The position numbers and the translations under genes were made by a program. Shown here piece by piece: positions 35,450 to 46,229 of a stretch of DNA of 64,000 nt; positions within the stretch are counted from its first letter, which is position 1, and each line of letters opens with the position of its first letter. The stretch comes from Thermothelomyces thermophilus ATCC 42464 (lineage: Eukaryota; Ascomycota; Sordariomycetes; Sordariales; Chaetomiaceae). Under the pieces are notes generated by a model, which was given only the letters and a program-made list of their open reading frames with translations, had not been told where the DNA came from and searched no databases. Location of the stretch: positions 2,170,001 through 2,234,000 of the forward strand of contig NC_016475.1 of NCBI RefSeq assembly GCF_000226095.1, written 5' to 3'.

Positions 35450-36601
35450 ATGTCGTGGCCAGGCGCAGACGACTCGCCGGGCGACTACGGCGCGGACCAG
35501 CACCAGCCCGATCGCCCAACCGACATCGCCTCCCTCGGCGTCTTCCGGAACAACCGGCTGGTCGAGCTTACACCTTCGCAGGTCGAGCGGGCTCTGAAGC
35601 TGATGAGCCGGCCCTTCGAGGATCTTCCACAGCTGCCCTTCTTCGCGCCCTTGTTCTCATACACGACCGACTGGCAGAAGATGGAGATTGCCTACCCGCT
35701 CGTCGACGCTTCCTTCCACGTCGGCCGGTTGCTGACACCGCCCGAGGCCGACGCGCTTGCCTACTATCGCGCTAAGTTCTGCTCGAGGGCGGCCTGGGCG
35801 CCCCCCGCCGTCCTCCTCACCGCCGCCTACCTCACCCACCGCGGCCGCTCGACCTTCCGCTTCCCCTTCTACACCCCAAAACCGGCCTCGTTCAACCCCA
35901 TGTCCTTCCCGAGCGCCTCGATGCCCTTCATCTCGGGCCCGGCGGCCGTGCGACTGTGGCACCTTCTCCGTTTCGCCGCCTACGGTCTCATGTCCCAACT
36001 CGTCGTCAAAAACATCATCTACTCGTACGCCCAGACGAGCACCCTCGTGGGCGCCCTGCGAGACGACCGGCTCAAGGTACTGCGCGAGACCATGCCGCAA
36101 CGCCGCCAAGGGACGGTGCGCCCGCATTCTCCGGCAACAGCCAACCCAGCGGAGCCGGAGCGGACGACAGCATCTTCGACGCCTGCGCCACCTACGGATT
36201 TCTCAGGAGCACCACAACAAGCGAGGCAACAGCCAAGGTGGGCACAGCAGGCGCCGGAGTCGCAAAGCGCGCCGCAGGATGACGACTCATACCTCTTTGA
36301 TGACGCTTCACCCGTGGCACCCTCACAGAGGCAGACCCCTCCCTCCGGATCCCGTCCGTCATCCGGAGGTGGCTCCGCTTGGGACAGAATTAGAGAGCGG
36401 GCAAGGTCAGAGGAAGGCGCAGCGTGGAACCCGGGCCAGCAACAGGACCGCACGCCGGCCGGCCGGCAACGTGGTGAACAGTACACTTACACGCATGCCG
36501 ACCAGGAAAAGGCGTACGCGAGGGAACAGGCACAAAAAGAGTTCGACGCTATGCTGGAGCGGGAGCGGCGCGGCATGGGCGAATCCGGCAGCCGCAATTG
36601 A
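35450..36601 (+). CDS. Conserved fungal two-TM protein, function unknown
   Basis: Intronless, 383 aa, start MSWPGADDSPGDYG. The N-terminal 110 residues contain the well-ordered VFRNNRLVELTPSQVERALK and LMSRPFEDLPQLPFFAPLFS. Two hydrophobic segments follow at about 114-130 (AWAPPAVLLTAAYL) and 163-192 (AAVRLWHLLRFAAYGLMSQL), separated by RSTFRFPFYTPKP. The last 170 residues are Pro/Gln/Ser-rich and charged, ending in a predicted helix (AYAREQAQKEFDAMLERERR). I recall similar uncharacterised proteins across moulds; the topology suggests a small organelle membrane protein with both ends on one side. No enzymatic motif is visible. Confidence 0.75.
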   Translation: MSWPGADDSPGDYGADQHQPDRPTDIASLGVFRNNRLVELTPSQVERALKLMSRPFEDLPQLPFFAPLFSYTTDWQKMEIAYPLVDASFHVGRLLTPPEADALAYYRAKFCSRAAWAPPAVLLTAAYLTHRGRSTFRFPFYTPKPASFNPMSFPSASMPFISGPAAVRLWHLLRFAAYGLMSQLVVKNIIYSYAQTSTLVGALRDDRLKVLRETMPQRRQGTVRPHSPATANPAEPERTTASSTPAPPTDFSGAPQQARQQPRWAQQAPESQSAPQDDDSYLFDDASPVAPSQRQTPPSGSRPSSGGGSAWDRIRERARSEEGAAWNPGQQQDRTPAGRQRGEQYTYTHADQEKAYAREQAQKEFDAMLERERRGMGESGSRN

Positions 36602-37311
36602 TGGTGAGGTGGGAGCGTATACCGGATGGATCACTTTGTTACGACTACACTATACGCCTGTCTTGGGATCTGAAGCGGGGACCGACTGGCTCGTGTTAGC
36701 GTCATCCTGTGCCCCCCGTAATCTCATTAGTTGGTCTCGCCTTTTCTGTGCTGTGCTGGAATTGCAAAGGGAGAAAGAATTGTCAGCGAAAACCAATACC
36801 AGACACTTAAGCGGTCGCGAGACGGCCATGAATGATCCTTGGGCACTCCCGCGTCAGAAGTCTGAGCCAGAGTACGCCTTATGGATGGCCTATGGATCGC
36901 GTTTGAGCCCTTGTGGAGGGGGGGACAATAGTTACACGCAGTATCCGCCGAAGCCCCGAACTCGATTGGTTCGCCCAAGCCGGGGTCGCAGTCCTCATAC
37001 AGAGAGCACGCACACGCACCACCGGGGTTGGTGGATCTTGACCCCTGTCCAACAATGCCTGTCAGCGATGATCATTCGATGGAACGGCCGGCCGTCGTCC
37101 CAAAGTTGGCTGTGGGCGGGACGGCCCTCCGTCCCCAGGAAACTCGCTCCTGCGGTCAGCCCCCTTTTTTTTATTTTTTTATTTTTTTTATTTTTGCGGG
37201 TTGACTACGTTCGCTGTGTAAGTAGTATACATACGGAACTACACTGGGGGCCCGAGGGGGGCCTCGAGCGACGCGAACGCGAACGCGAACGGACAAAGCC
37301 TCCAACTCGCC
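36602..37311. other. Intergenic region
   Basis: Spacer between two plus-strand genes. It ends in a T/A-rich run (37164-37196) and a GCGAACGCGAACGCGAAC direct repeat (37272-37290) just before the next ATG. No gene recognised. Confidence 0.5.
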
Positions 37312-38406
37312 ATGGCTTCTGAGACGAGCTCCCTTCCAAGCACGGCGACTCCCCCGCCAGTAGCCGTACGCGAGGCGACCGAGGGGCGAATCCCGCTCAC
37401 CACGACCTTCACCCCTTCGGCGACCGACTGCGGCGGCATCTACCTGCCGAGCTCCCTGATGGTCTACGTGATCGACAATGAGCCGTCGTGCCTGCCGACC
37501 GGCTTCTCCACCTCGGACTCGTCCTTCTTCTATTCCCCCGGCATCGCCTGCCCGTCGGGCTACTGGACCGCCTGCCACGACACGACGGGCGCGTCGTCCA
37601 TCACGACTGTCACCTGCTGCCCCACCTACGGCGACATCTCGCTCTCGTGCGTGCCCAACCCGGAGGACCTCCGGCACGTCTGGGAGACCCTCTTCTGCAC
37701 CTGGATCGCCCCGGCCTCCCCCGGCACCGTCATCACCGTGACCGAGTCGTTCAACGGCGGTCGCACCTCCACCGTCACCGAGTCCGTCACCTCTCCCGGT
37801 GGCGTCAACGCCTATGGCGTCCGCATGCTCTACCAGGCCAGCGACCTGCAGACCTCCACCTCCACCACCTCCACCACCAGCACCGCGACCACCAGCACCG
37901 CCAGCACCAGCACCGCCACCGCCAGCACCGACGGCGCCAGCACCGCCAGCAGCCCCATCGTCTCTGGTAACCCTTCCCAAACAACGACCCCGGACGCCGG
38001 CTCCACGGGGGGGCTCTCAGAGGGCGCCAAGGCAGCAATAGGCGTGGTGGTGCCCGTGGTGGTGCTCGGCGCGGTGCTGCTGGGCCTGGCGCTGTGGTGG
38101 CGCCGGCGGAAGCGCGCACAGCAACAGCAGCGGGAGCAGTATCCGTCACAGTACCCGCCGCCGAACGCCCTGGTCGAGATGCCGGGGTACAAACAACAAC
38201 AAGAACTACAACAACAACAACACGGGGCGCCGCCGCCCGGGAGTGGTGGCGGCTGGAACAAGCCGGCGGAGTATTATTACTATTACGGCGGCGGCGCCCC
38301 GCCTCAGGGGCCGCACGAGCTTCCGGGGTCTCGGGACCAGCCGTCCGAGATGCCGAGCACGATGCAGGCGGTGGAGCTGCCGTCGTCGCAGACGTATCCG
38401 AAGTGA
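37312..38406 (+). CDS. Cys-rich, Ser/Thr-rich single-pass membrane protein
   Basis: Intronless, 364 aa. The N-terminal 160 residues contain about nine Cys (DCGG, SCLP, ACPSGYWTAC, VTCCPTYGD, LSCVP, FCTW), like an oxidised ectodomain. Residues 175-230 are almost pure Ser/Thr/Ala (STSTTSTTSTATTSTA), probably O-glycosylated. One membrane helix, GVVVPVVVLGAVLLGLALWW, is followed by RRRKR (positive-inside) and a Gln/Pro/Tyr-rich cytoplasmic tail. This layout resembles Mid2/Wsc-type sensors or stalked fungal surface proteins. No cleavable signal peptide is visible at the chosen ATG, so it may insert by its single helix with the N-terminus outside, or a first exon may be missing. Function unassigned. 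Confidence 0.7.
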   Translation: MASETSSLPSTATPPPVAVREATEGRIPLTTTFTPSATDCGGIYLPSSLMVYVIDNEPSCLPTGFSTSDSSFFYSPGIACPSGYWTACHDTTGASSITTVTCCPTYGDISLSCVPNPEDLRHVWETLFCTWIAPASPGTVITVTESFNGGRTSTVTESVTSPGGVNAYGVRMLYQASDLQTSTSTTSTTSTATTSTASTSTATASTDGASTASSPIVSGNPSQTTTPDAGSTGGLSEGAKAAIGVVVPVVVLGAVLLGLALWWRRRKRAQQQQREQYPSQYPPPNALVEMPGYKQQQELQQQQHGAPPPGSGGGWNKPAEYYYYYGGGAPPQGPHELPGSRDQPSEMPSTMQAVELPSSQTYPK

Positions 38407-40348
38407 AGAGGGGACCAGTGAAGTTGGGAGCGAGGAAGCGATCGGGTGTTTTTTTTTTTTTTTCGGTGTTTCTGTGATGTATATATTTATATTCGGCACC
38501 GTCAGGGTGGCCTGCCGCTAGGCTAACTGCCAAGGGAGATAGCACTGTCACGGAGACCCCTTCGAAGAGGGTTCGAACTGGTAATGAGAGCAGGGAGAAT
38601 CAATTGTCCTGGGACCGGCAGGTTACCCTTCCGTATCCCCCTAGAATAGTGAACTGATCCTTAGGGGGGAAAATCTCCCTTCGGATCCGTGGACTGATAG
38701 ATACATTTTATACCCCGAACCGGCCGTTCTCCTTTTCCGGGGCCCTAGATATCTTTTTTAACCTTATTTCTCTTCTCTTGAGGAGCATGACGTGGTCATT
38801 CTATGCAGAAGTGGAAATGTTCATAAGTTAATGGAAAACCGAGCTCGAGAAAGCAATGGGATGATGGGCACAGCGCCTCGATGAGAGTGAAGAGCAGAGC
38901 CTCAACTACCCAGCGAGGGGGAAGAAAGAAGGAAAAGAGAGAAGGGGGGGGGGGGGGTGTTTGGGTGGTCACCAGGCCATGTTAGGGCAAACCAGGTCTA
39001 GTATCTGAACAGAAGACCACTGTCCTGTTATCATTCACCTTGTCACGGGCACTACGCACTCCCGATGCTCTTTTGTTTCCAGATACCATGAGGAAGACAA
39101 CAATGTGCCAACAGTGTCGGCGGAAACGTGAACCGAGATACTCCTCTCCCACCACCCCCTTAACCCCGGCCCCCTTCGGCTATGCCACCACGTTCACAAT
39201 CATTCGATGTGTTGTGTGTGGGCTGTTCTCGCGAGCGCACTAGCTCGTTTCCGCCGCGTCCAGCGAGCGACACCTGCGTTGTGGACACGTCCTCTTCTGA
39301 AAGCCTGCTGGCGCCCCTGAGGGAGGGTCAAGTTCACGCTGGCTTGCCTTGAGGTCTGTAAGTTCCTACGAGTTAGAGGTCTGTTGCTAGATGACGGATA
39401 GATAGGCATAACGTATCTCTCACGAGAACCCACTACTGCTTCGTGGGGATGGGACAGCAATCTATATGTCCCCCTAAACGGTCTCGTAGTGCACTGCAGA
39501 ACTACGTACATACGAGGGAGTAACCCCCCAAGCATTACCAACTTCATCAGTCGGACCATTCAGAGGTCACAGCACTCTGGGCCAAAGTTGAAATCCGCTT
39601 CCGATGCCGTCTAGGATATGCACTATCTACAGTCCAGGTGAGTTTAGTTGAGTATGGAATAATGCACCGCTAGCGGCCCATCGCGCAAGGACAAAACAAC
39701 AAACAAACCACTCCTTTCGAGGTATCCATCGATCAGGTATCAACCAAAGATGCCGTCTCCATCGCCAACAATGAAACCTCAGCACTCCGAATCAGAGAAG
39801 TAAGCCGCCACACAAAACCCGTCACAACAAAACCAATTCCATTCCACCGCCCCGCCAGAGCTCTTTCTCATAACCTCATTCGTCACCATCTCCCATGCGT
39901 CAGCCAAACAAAAGAGCCTCTGGCATACCATTATTTTCTTTTTTCATCCGAGACTCGCGCTCACATCTCACCATGAAAACCTTGTTGTCTTTGATCTTGT
40001 CTTTCAATGGACCCGTCCGACTTAGCACGCGGAAAACAGAGTAGAAGCCACGTAACCGAGCATCTGGCGCGAGCGTTTGCCCTTCTCCTTCCCTGGCGAC
40101 TGGCATTAAAAGAAGGGTAAACATGGTATCAAACGTTGACGTTTCGGTCTCCAACTTTAACCCCCAATATATCCTGCAGGGGTTGTCATCAAGAAAGCGA
40201 AACGGAAAAGGAGCGTGGCGAAGGTTTTTTTTTAAAAAAAAATAACACAGCATCGGCCCAGAAGAAAACAATGGAGACGGCAAAGACCAGAACACCACGG
40301 CTGCCGACCTGTCCTCTCTTCCCTTTTCCGCCTTAGACGTCAAGCCGT
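38407..40348. other. 1.9-kb convergent spacer
   Basis: Shared 3' region of the Cys-rich membrane protein and the CRH-type gene. It holds T15 at 38449-38463 and G14 at 38944-38957. Around 38540-38730 is an inverted-repeat-rich stretch (CCCCTTCGAAGAGGG; GGGGAAAATCTCCC) that could be a fragment of a small repeat element. No gene recognised. Confidence 0.5.
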
Positions 40349-41585
40349 TTAGAGGGCGAGGTAGCCAAAGAGGGCAGCAGCGCCCACGGCGGCTAGATTG
40401 CCAGCCATGCTCGGGGCAGCACCTGTGGACACGGTCTGAGAGGCAGTGGAGGTGGGATCAACCTCATTGCCGCTGGTGCTGGTCGGGCCGCTGGTGGAAG
40501 CCGCGCCGTCGGTGCTGCTGGCGCTCCGGGTAGCCGAGGAGCTCACGGTGGTGAGGGTGGTGAGGGTGTGGCCGATGTGAGACGAGCTGGGCGAGCTGGA
40601 CGAGCTAGGCTTGGAGGTCGAGGTGGCCTTGGTCGAGGTCGCGCTGGTCTTGGAGGAGGTGGTGGTGTCGTCGTCGGATCCCTTGCCGTCGTTGATAACC
40701 TCGATGCTCTCCCACTTGCCGCTGCGGTCCGTGTAGTGGTACTCGGTGGCCTCCTTGGCGCCGCGACCGCCCATGTAGTCCACAATGTGCAGGCTCTGGT
40801 AGTATCCGTCAAACGGAGCCTGGCTGAAGTCGGTCAGACCGCCAGCCCAGTCGATGGTGCCCTGGGGCGCGTCCTTGCGGCCAGCGACCCAGGTACCGAG
40901 CTTGATCTGCATGGGGGACTGCGGGTAGCCGGAGCAGCCCTCGACGCCCGTGTTCTTGAGCGTGCGGACGACGTTGCCGTCAATGATCCAGTCGAGCTGC
41001 TCGGGAGTCCACTTGATGGTGTAGGTGTGGAACTGGTTGATCGGGTCGGCGACGGGAGAGAAACCGCCACGGTCGTAGGTCTCGGTGCAGCCCTTGCTGA
41101 AGTAGTTGGTCTGGACCTGGGTGGCGTCGCCGCCGAGCCACTCCCAGTCGATCTCGTCGAGGTCGTCCGACTGCAGCACGAAGCTGGTGACGACGCCCGT
41201 ACCGCGGGCAGCGCGCACCGTCACGTCAACCTGGCCGAAGAAGATGTACTTGTTGGAAGAGATGGTGGGGGCATCCGTCTCCTTGCTGATCGAGAAGACC
41301 GCGCCGAGATCCTTGTCGTACTTGAGGCTCGTGCCATCGGCCAGCTTGAAGAAGCTGTTGGGGCCCTGACGGAAGTCGATGTCGACGGGCTTGGAGCCGA
41401 CAGCCTTGGGGTTGGGGCAGTCATCTGATGGAGGAGCAATCCCGTCAGCACTGGACAGGGCAGCGTCTGCAAGATGGGGTAGGGCGCGGATACTCACCAC
41501 GCTTGGTGGGGTCGCAGTCCGTGAAAGTCTGCGCAGAGACCAGCGAGGCCGCGAGGGCCACCGTCGCGAAGACCTTGGAAAGCAT
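40349..41585 (-). CDS. GPI-anchored GH16 chitin-glucan transglycosylase (CRH type)
   Basis: Two exons on the minus strand, 41498-41585 and 40349-41424, with a 73-nt intron; 387 aa. MLSKVFATVALAASLVSA is a signal peptide, followed by TFTDCDPTKRDDCPNP (Cys pair). The catalytic strand is DLDEIDWEWLGGD: Glu120 nucleophile, Asp122 and Glu124 acid/base of the GH16 DExDxE motif. Other CRH signatures are TQVQTNYFSKG, TETYDRGGF, FHTYTIKWTPEQLDWIIDG and GTIDWAGGLTDF. A Ser/Thr stalk (residues 275-365) leads to a C-terminal hydrophobic segment (MAGNLAAVGAAALFGYLAL), a GPI-attachment signal. It acts in the wall, cross-linking chitin to beta-glucan. Similar to Aspergillus Crf1/Asp f 9; it lacks an obvious CBM18. 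Confidence 0.92.
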
Positions 41586-44086
41586 CGTGTTCTGTTGAGA
41601 GCGGGGGCTTTTTGCTTAGGCTCGGAGAGTGTGTGGATTTGTGTATTAAGGAGGCAGTGAACAGGTTGGTTCACTGGAGCGAATGTACGAAAGGTTGTGT
41701 ATTAAGGAAAACGCAGGTGCCAGTAAGGCAGTGAACGACAGATTGAACAAGAAGCGATCGTAGCGACGCCACGAATAACTATTCGGGCTGGTCTAGCTTG
41801 CGCACAGCAACAACGATAACAACAACAACAGCAAAAATCGGTAGTTAATGGGATGGACAGGGAGAGGAGGAGCGAGATCGACGGTGCTCTGCGATCCGGG
41901 TCCCGTCGCACTATGAAGCAGCGCCAGTTGCTCCTTCTTTGCTCGTGTCGCAACCCCTGCCTTACCCCCCGGGCAGCTTCCATCTGGGGCAGCCCTGGAG
42001 GGCTTGCAGCCTGCCTTGTCCGAGATCCTTTGACCGAGACCCAGCACCGGCCCCCTGCTCACCTGCTCTTGCCGCCAAGAGAGCCCCAGAACAATGCACC
42101 TCATGACCAATCAGGCCCACGCTCGCCTGCCCAGCCGTCGGACCCTGAACAAGACCCTAGCCGCAGCGTGGGGCCCAAGCCACAAGTGAAATGTTGGCTT
42201 GGCAACCTGGGCGGGATGCATTGGCGATCTACTACTAGGGTACTACAGAGTGACGCCAAGTCAATACGAGACCTTGCCGACAACCGGTTGCGTCCGAGAA
42301 AGACTAACGAATCCTTCACACTAGTGAAATTGTACGTGGTATGTCGCGGCGTCCCCGGAAACGGACGACAACTTGCGCCTTCCGCCTCGTGTATCCACTA
42401 GCCTGGTGCCGCTATTGCTATTGCCGCGTAAGACTGCGGCTCGTGTAACTATTTTTACCGTCGTGTTTGTTTGGCGCTGTAAACTGCCTGGGAACACATG
42501 CGTGTGTGTGCGTGCACGGCATCACACTGTGCAGAGGGCAAGCGTACACTACGCTGCCCGTGGTGCGGCGGCAGCCACATCTGTCGATCTATCGAGTCAA
42601 GCGCTGGCATTGGCGCAGCCATTCAGGCACCGAGTTGACTTGGCGCTCATTTCGTGTGTCTCATGCGAGCCCACCAAAAGCAGCATGGCACTTTTGCCCG
42701 GAACAATACGACCAAATTACACTAGTCAAAAAACCGGGCCGAAATTTGGCGCGGCGTTCCATTCAACGTTGACTATACCTATATCGTGTACTGCGTAAAG
42801 GTAGTCCGGGCGATGCGGAATTCACCAGGTGGCCGGAACTTTGCCATCCTGTCGGGTGGTATGATGCCCCCATCACGTAACTATGTCATCGACAGTGTTG
42901 CAACTTGTGCGCCGTCTCAGATGTGAGCCTCGGTTTCTTGTAATAAGTGGCAGAGTAGTTTGCCAAGACAGTTGTTCCCCGCCACGCAGAGAGGGTCTCG
43001 CGCCCTGGACCCTGGCGCCCCGCTGACGCAGCCCCGGCGCTGGTTGCGAATCGTCGAAGATCATGCAAATCCCGACTTGCAGCGGGGCACGACAGCAGCC
43101 GACCGCCAGCTGCAAAGATAGCATGAAGAGTGTGCGCCAAGGGCCCCGAAACAGCTCGCTGACGCGCCGAAACTCTCACCGAGCAAATGCCTGCCCATAT
43201 CTGCCGTCTCTTCTCGACCTTCTGAAACAGTAGCAACGCACCACTCAGGAGCCACCACTCAGGAGCCAATATGACCCCGTCCCGTCTCTCCTCATCCCCC
43301 CTCATCTCAGATTGTAGAGCAGGATATTCCTCCTTCCGATCGCCATGTCCAGACATGCCGAGCACACTCACAGCACCGATAGCGACGTTTCATACTGTCT
43401 CTGCCTGGTTTCCGATTTCTTGTCTCTTCCTTCAGCACCAGCATGAACAACGCTCGCGAAACAAACAGACACATTTCTCCTCTGCAACGTTTCATCAGAA
43501 GATGAGTATCCGAAATCGCCGAGGATGGCGAGTGTCTCAGTCCGAGCCCCTTCGACCTCGGTCATGTGCGGTGAGCAACGGTAGGTGACATTCGTATCTA
43601 CAATTCATCTTTACGGGGTCGAGGTGGCAAGCACAGAAGGAACAAAGGAAACAACAAGCCACGGAGGCCTCAAAACTCGGCTTCGTCTTCCCGGATCGCC
43701 CAGTTACTGTCATTATTATAGGGCTCTGTACGAGCCAGTCCTTCACGAACCTCAGCCCACAGGGAGAAACTGCCTCAGCCGTCCTCAAAACGACGCATTG
43801 ACAACTGGCAGCAAACATCAGAGATCAATTTTCACAGATGACTGCTCACGCCTGTCGCGCCGAGTCTGGTCGAGTTGGAAAGAATCCCAAACGTTGCAGT
43901 CTCGTAAATGAAGGGCTTTTTGTTTCGGCCCGTCTCGTGTTGCTGCGCCGAAAGTCAATACATACACCGGGTGGCCGGGATTGGCCGGCCACTGTGCCCC
44001 GGTTTGGCAAAATTGAACGGTTGGGACCATGAATCCTTCTCAAAACAGCAGACTGATCTATCTAAGATGAAAGTGGAAAAAAAATC
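41586..44086. other. 2.5-kb spacer, no recognised gene
   Basis: Upstream of the CRH-type gene (promoter in the first few hundred bases), then unassigned sequence. A perfect 15-bp tandem repeat (CACCACTCAGGAGCC, twice) lies at 43238-43267. The open frames of up to about 180 codons show no recognisable motif. Confidence 0.5.
44077..44084 (-). terminator. RNA polymerase III terminator of tRNA-Asp
   Basis: Eight consecutive A on the plus strand, i.e. T8 on the transcribed strand, beginning 3 nt after the tRNA 3' end. Confidence 0.85.
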
Positions 44087-44183
44087 TCTCCCGCCGGGAA
44101 TTGAACCCGGGTCTCGAGCGTTGCTTGACGGGGGAACACCCCACCTTGACAAGCTCACATACTATCCACTATACTACGGAAGA
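44087..44183 (-). tRNA. tRNA-Asp(GTC) with a 26-nt intron
   Basis: Reading the minus strand: acceptor TCTTCCG pairs with CGGGAGA (one G-T), D-arm GTAT/GTAT with AGTGGATA loop, anticodon stem TGAGC/GCTCG, T-arm CCGGG-TTCAATT-CCCGG. The anticodon loop starts TTGTCA, giving anticodon GTC, and is interrupted after position 37 by 26 nt containing a GGGG-TGTT-CCCC hairpin. The internal promoters are present: A box TAGTATAGTGG-like and B box GGTTCAATTCC. CCA is not encoded, as expected in eukaryotes. Anticodon assignment depends on the intron position, which is canonical. Confidence 0.88.
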
Positions 44184-46229
44184 TTTGTGGATGTGTTCAT
44201 CCACCGTAGTTTGTTGGTTGACGGGGTCTACTGCTACACATATATAAACTGCATATCCACACTCACCAAACACTTTCCACCACTCGTCCATCGAATTGTC
44301 TTATGACCCCAAACTTTCGGGGATCACAGGGTTTGCAATGGCTGAGAAGTTGAAGGGTGCCCAGACGCCCATAACGGCAAGAACCCTTGAGTAGGCAGCT
44401 AAGAATGCATGTCTATGCACACCCAACATGTAACATATTCCAGGAACATTGCATCTCTATCCCCCGGACTCCGCTCCGGAGGAGTTCCCGGGATCGGTCA
44501 CCGGGGTGGGTGGATTCGGCTCCGGCTTGGCACGGCTGACGCCGGGAACGGCCGAGTGCAAGTGTGGACGGGACTATATGCATGCACTATATGCATGCAC
44601 CTACCTGCCTTACCCAGCACGTCCGCCCGCGCGCACCCTTTTCCTGCAATCTACACGCCGGGCTGACACAAAAGCTAGTGGTCAATGAAATCACACTCGG
44701 GAAGATTGGATCTAACCCAGGCATGCCCTCTGCGACAGCCGCGGGGAGTTTTGCCTCGCCGCTGAAAACAGCCGGACTATAACTAATTACACCGAGCTTT
44801 ACATCCGGACTTCTACGGTAGAAGTGGTCCTTTTTCATGAGAAGAGGGAATCGTCACCAGTGCGCACTCTAGTATCATCGAATAGACAACCCCGGGCAAC
44901 TCGTGACGATATATGTTCTTCAGATTGGGTCCTGGAACCAGTTGCAGGGGCTTGACCCATAGTTTATCTTAGCACTGTATCCCCTCCCGTAAATAATATA
45001 TATCATATATGCATGCTTAGAGGGGCTTAGCTCGCTTCTCGGTTCAGTCTTGGCCGTTTTTGAGTGATTTGAACTGCCCTGGTGTCCTCGGGATACGTCC
45101 TCCTTGCCGCCCTTTATTCCTCCCAACTCCAACAGCACCCGGCCGACGATTCCGGGTGACAGCGACGCGTCACAGTCTTTTGTCACTGATGAATACAAAT
45201 GACGCTCCAGACATTCCGCCTAGTCCTCCCTTTCACAGTAGGGGGACTCTCTGCAAGGCGACAAACAGCAGGAAATGACACCGTGCCTCTTTCCCGTCCC
45301 CCATTCCCCCGCCTCCTCTTCTGCTCTCCGCTCCCATGACACTCCTCCCAAGCTATCCGTCAGTGGCATCCGAGAGAAAGAAAGACTCGCCCGTCGTCAC
45401 GCCATTTTCACCTGCGCACATGGTGTCTCGGCCGTCTTCTGATGGTGTGCGAGCCATTCCACCGTTACACAAAAGCATTAAGGCCCAAGCCATGTCCCGG
45501 GGTAGACCAACCCGGAGGGAGACGGTCCATCCCCTGCTGTTAAACAGGCGCGTTGGGAACCGAAAATGACCCGCGCCTCGTGCGGTAACACAACAGCAAG
45601 ATCCTGACGCCTGACAGCAACCGTCCACCTTGTTGTATTCCCAAAGATGCATAACCTCATATCAATGGACGCGGGGTATGTACCCCGTGCTCTGAACCTC
45701 GAGCTGCAGGCCGGAGTCCGTGATGACCGCACTTGGTGCCCTCGCTCTGTAATCGGATTGACTGTCAGCATTTCATCCTTTTTTTTTACTATTCCCCTTT
45801 TTTTTTTTTTTTTTTTCATTTTGCGTCTGATGTGCATGGACGACCGCTGTACGGGGGAGGGGGGTTTACCCTTCATAGCTCGGTAGTTAGCTCTCGCTGA
45901 ACTTGAACACAACCACCGTTGCCGAAGCCTAAATCCCCCATACTCTGGTTCCCGATGAGCACATCCTACAGCGGTAAGCTAGCAGAGGCTGTCACATCAC
46001 GGAACGTGGCTAGCAATTGGGGGAGCCCAACGACGGTCTGCCCAACCACGATTCGCAACAAGGTTGGAAGGAGGAATATCGTTTCTACGGACATGAATAT
46101 CGGCAATGTAAAAGTCCTTCTTAGCTAGGAACTCCCCGCGTCGTTAGGTGCGCGTACCTGACCCACGCCATTGTCTCTCTCCTCCGTTGTTCATCAAATC
46201 AATTTGTACTAACGTAGTTGGCGCATGCT
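44184..46229. other. 2-kb spacer, no recognised gene
   Basis: Unassigned sequence. It contains a 13-bp tandem word (ACTATATGCATGC, 44573-44598) and T9/T16 runs at 45780-45815. No conserved frame was found. Confidence 0.5.

Noticed and set aside
38960-38990. GGTGGTCACC-like word reminiscent of the 5S rRNA 3' region
   Set aside because: The rest of 5S rRNA is absent on either strand.
40568-41428. 286-codon plus-strand frame opposite the GH16 gene
   Set aside because: Antisense shadow of the catalytic domain; no motif of its own.
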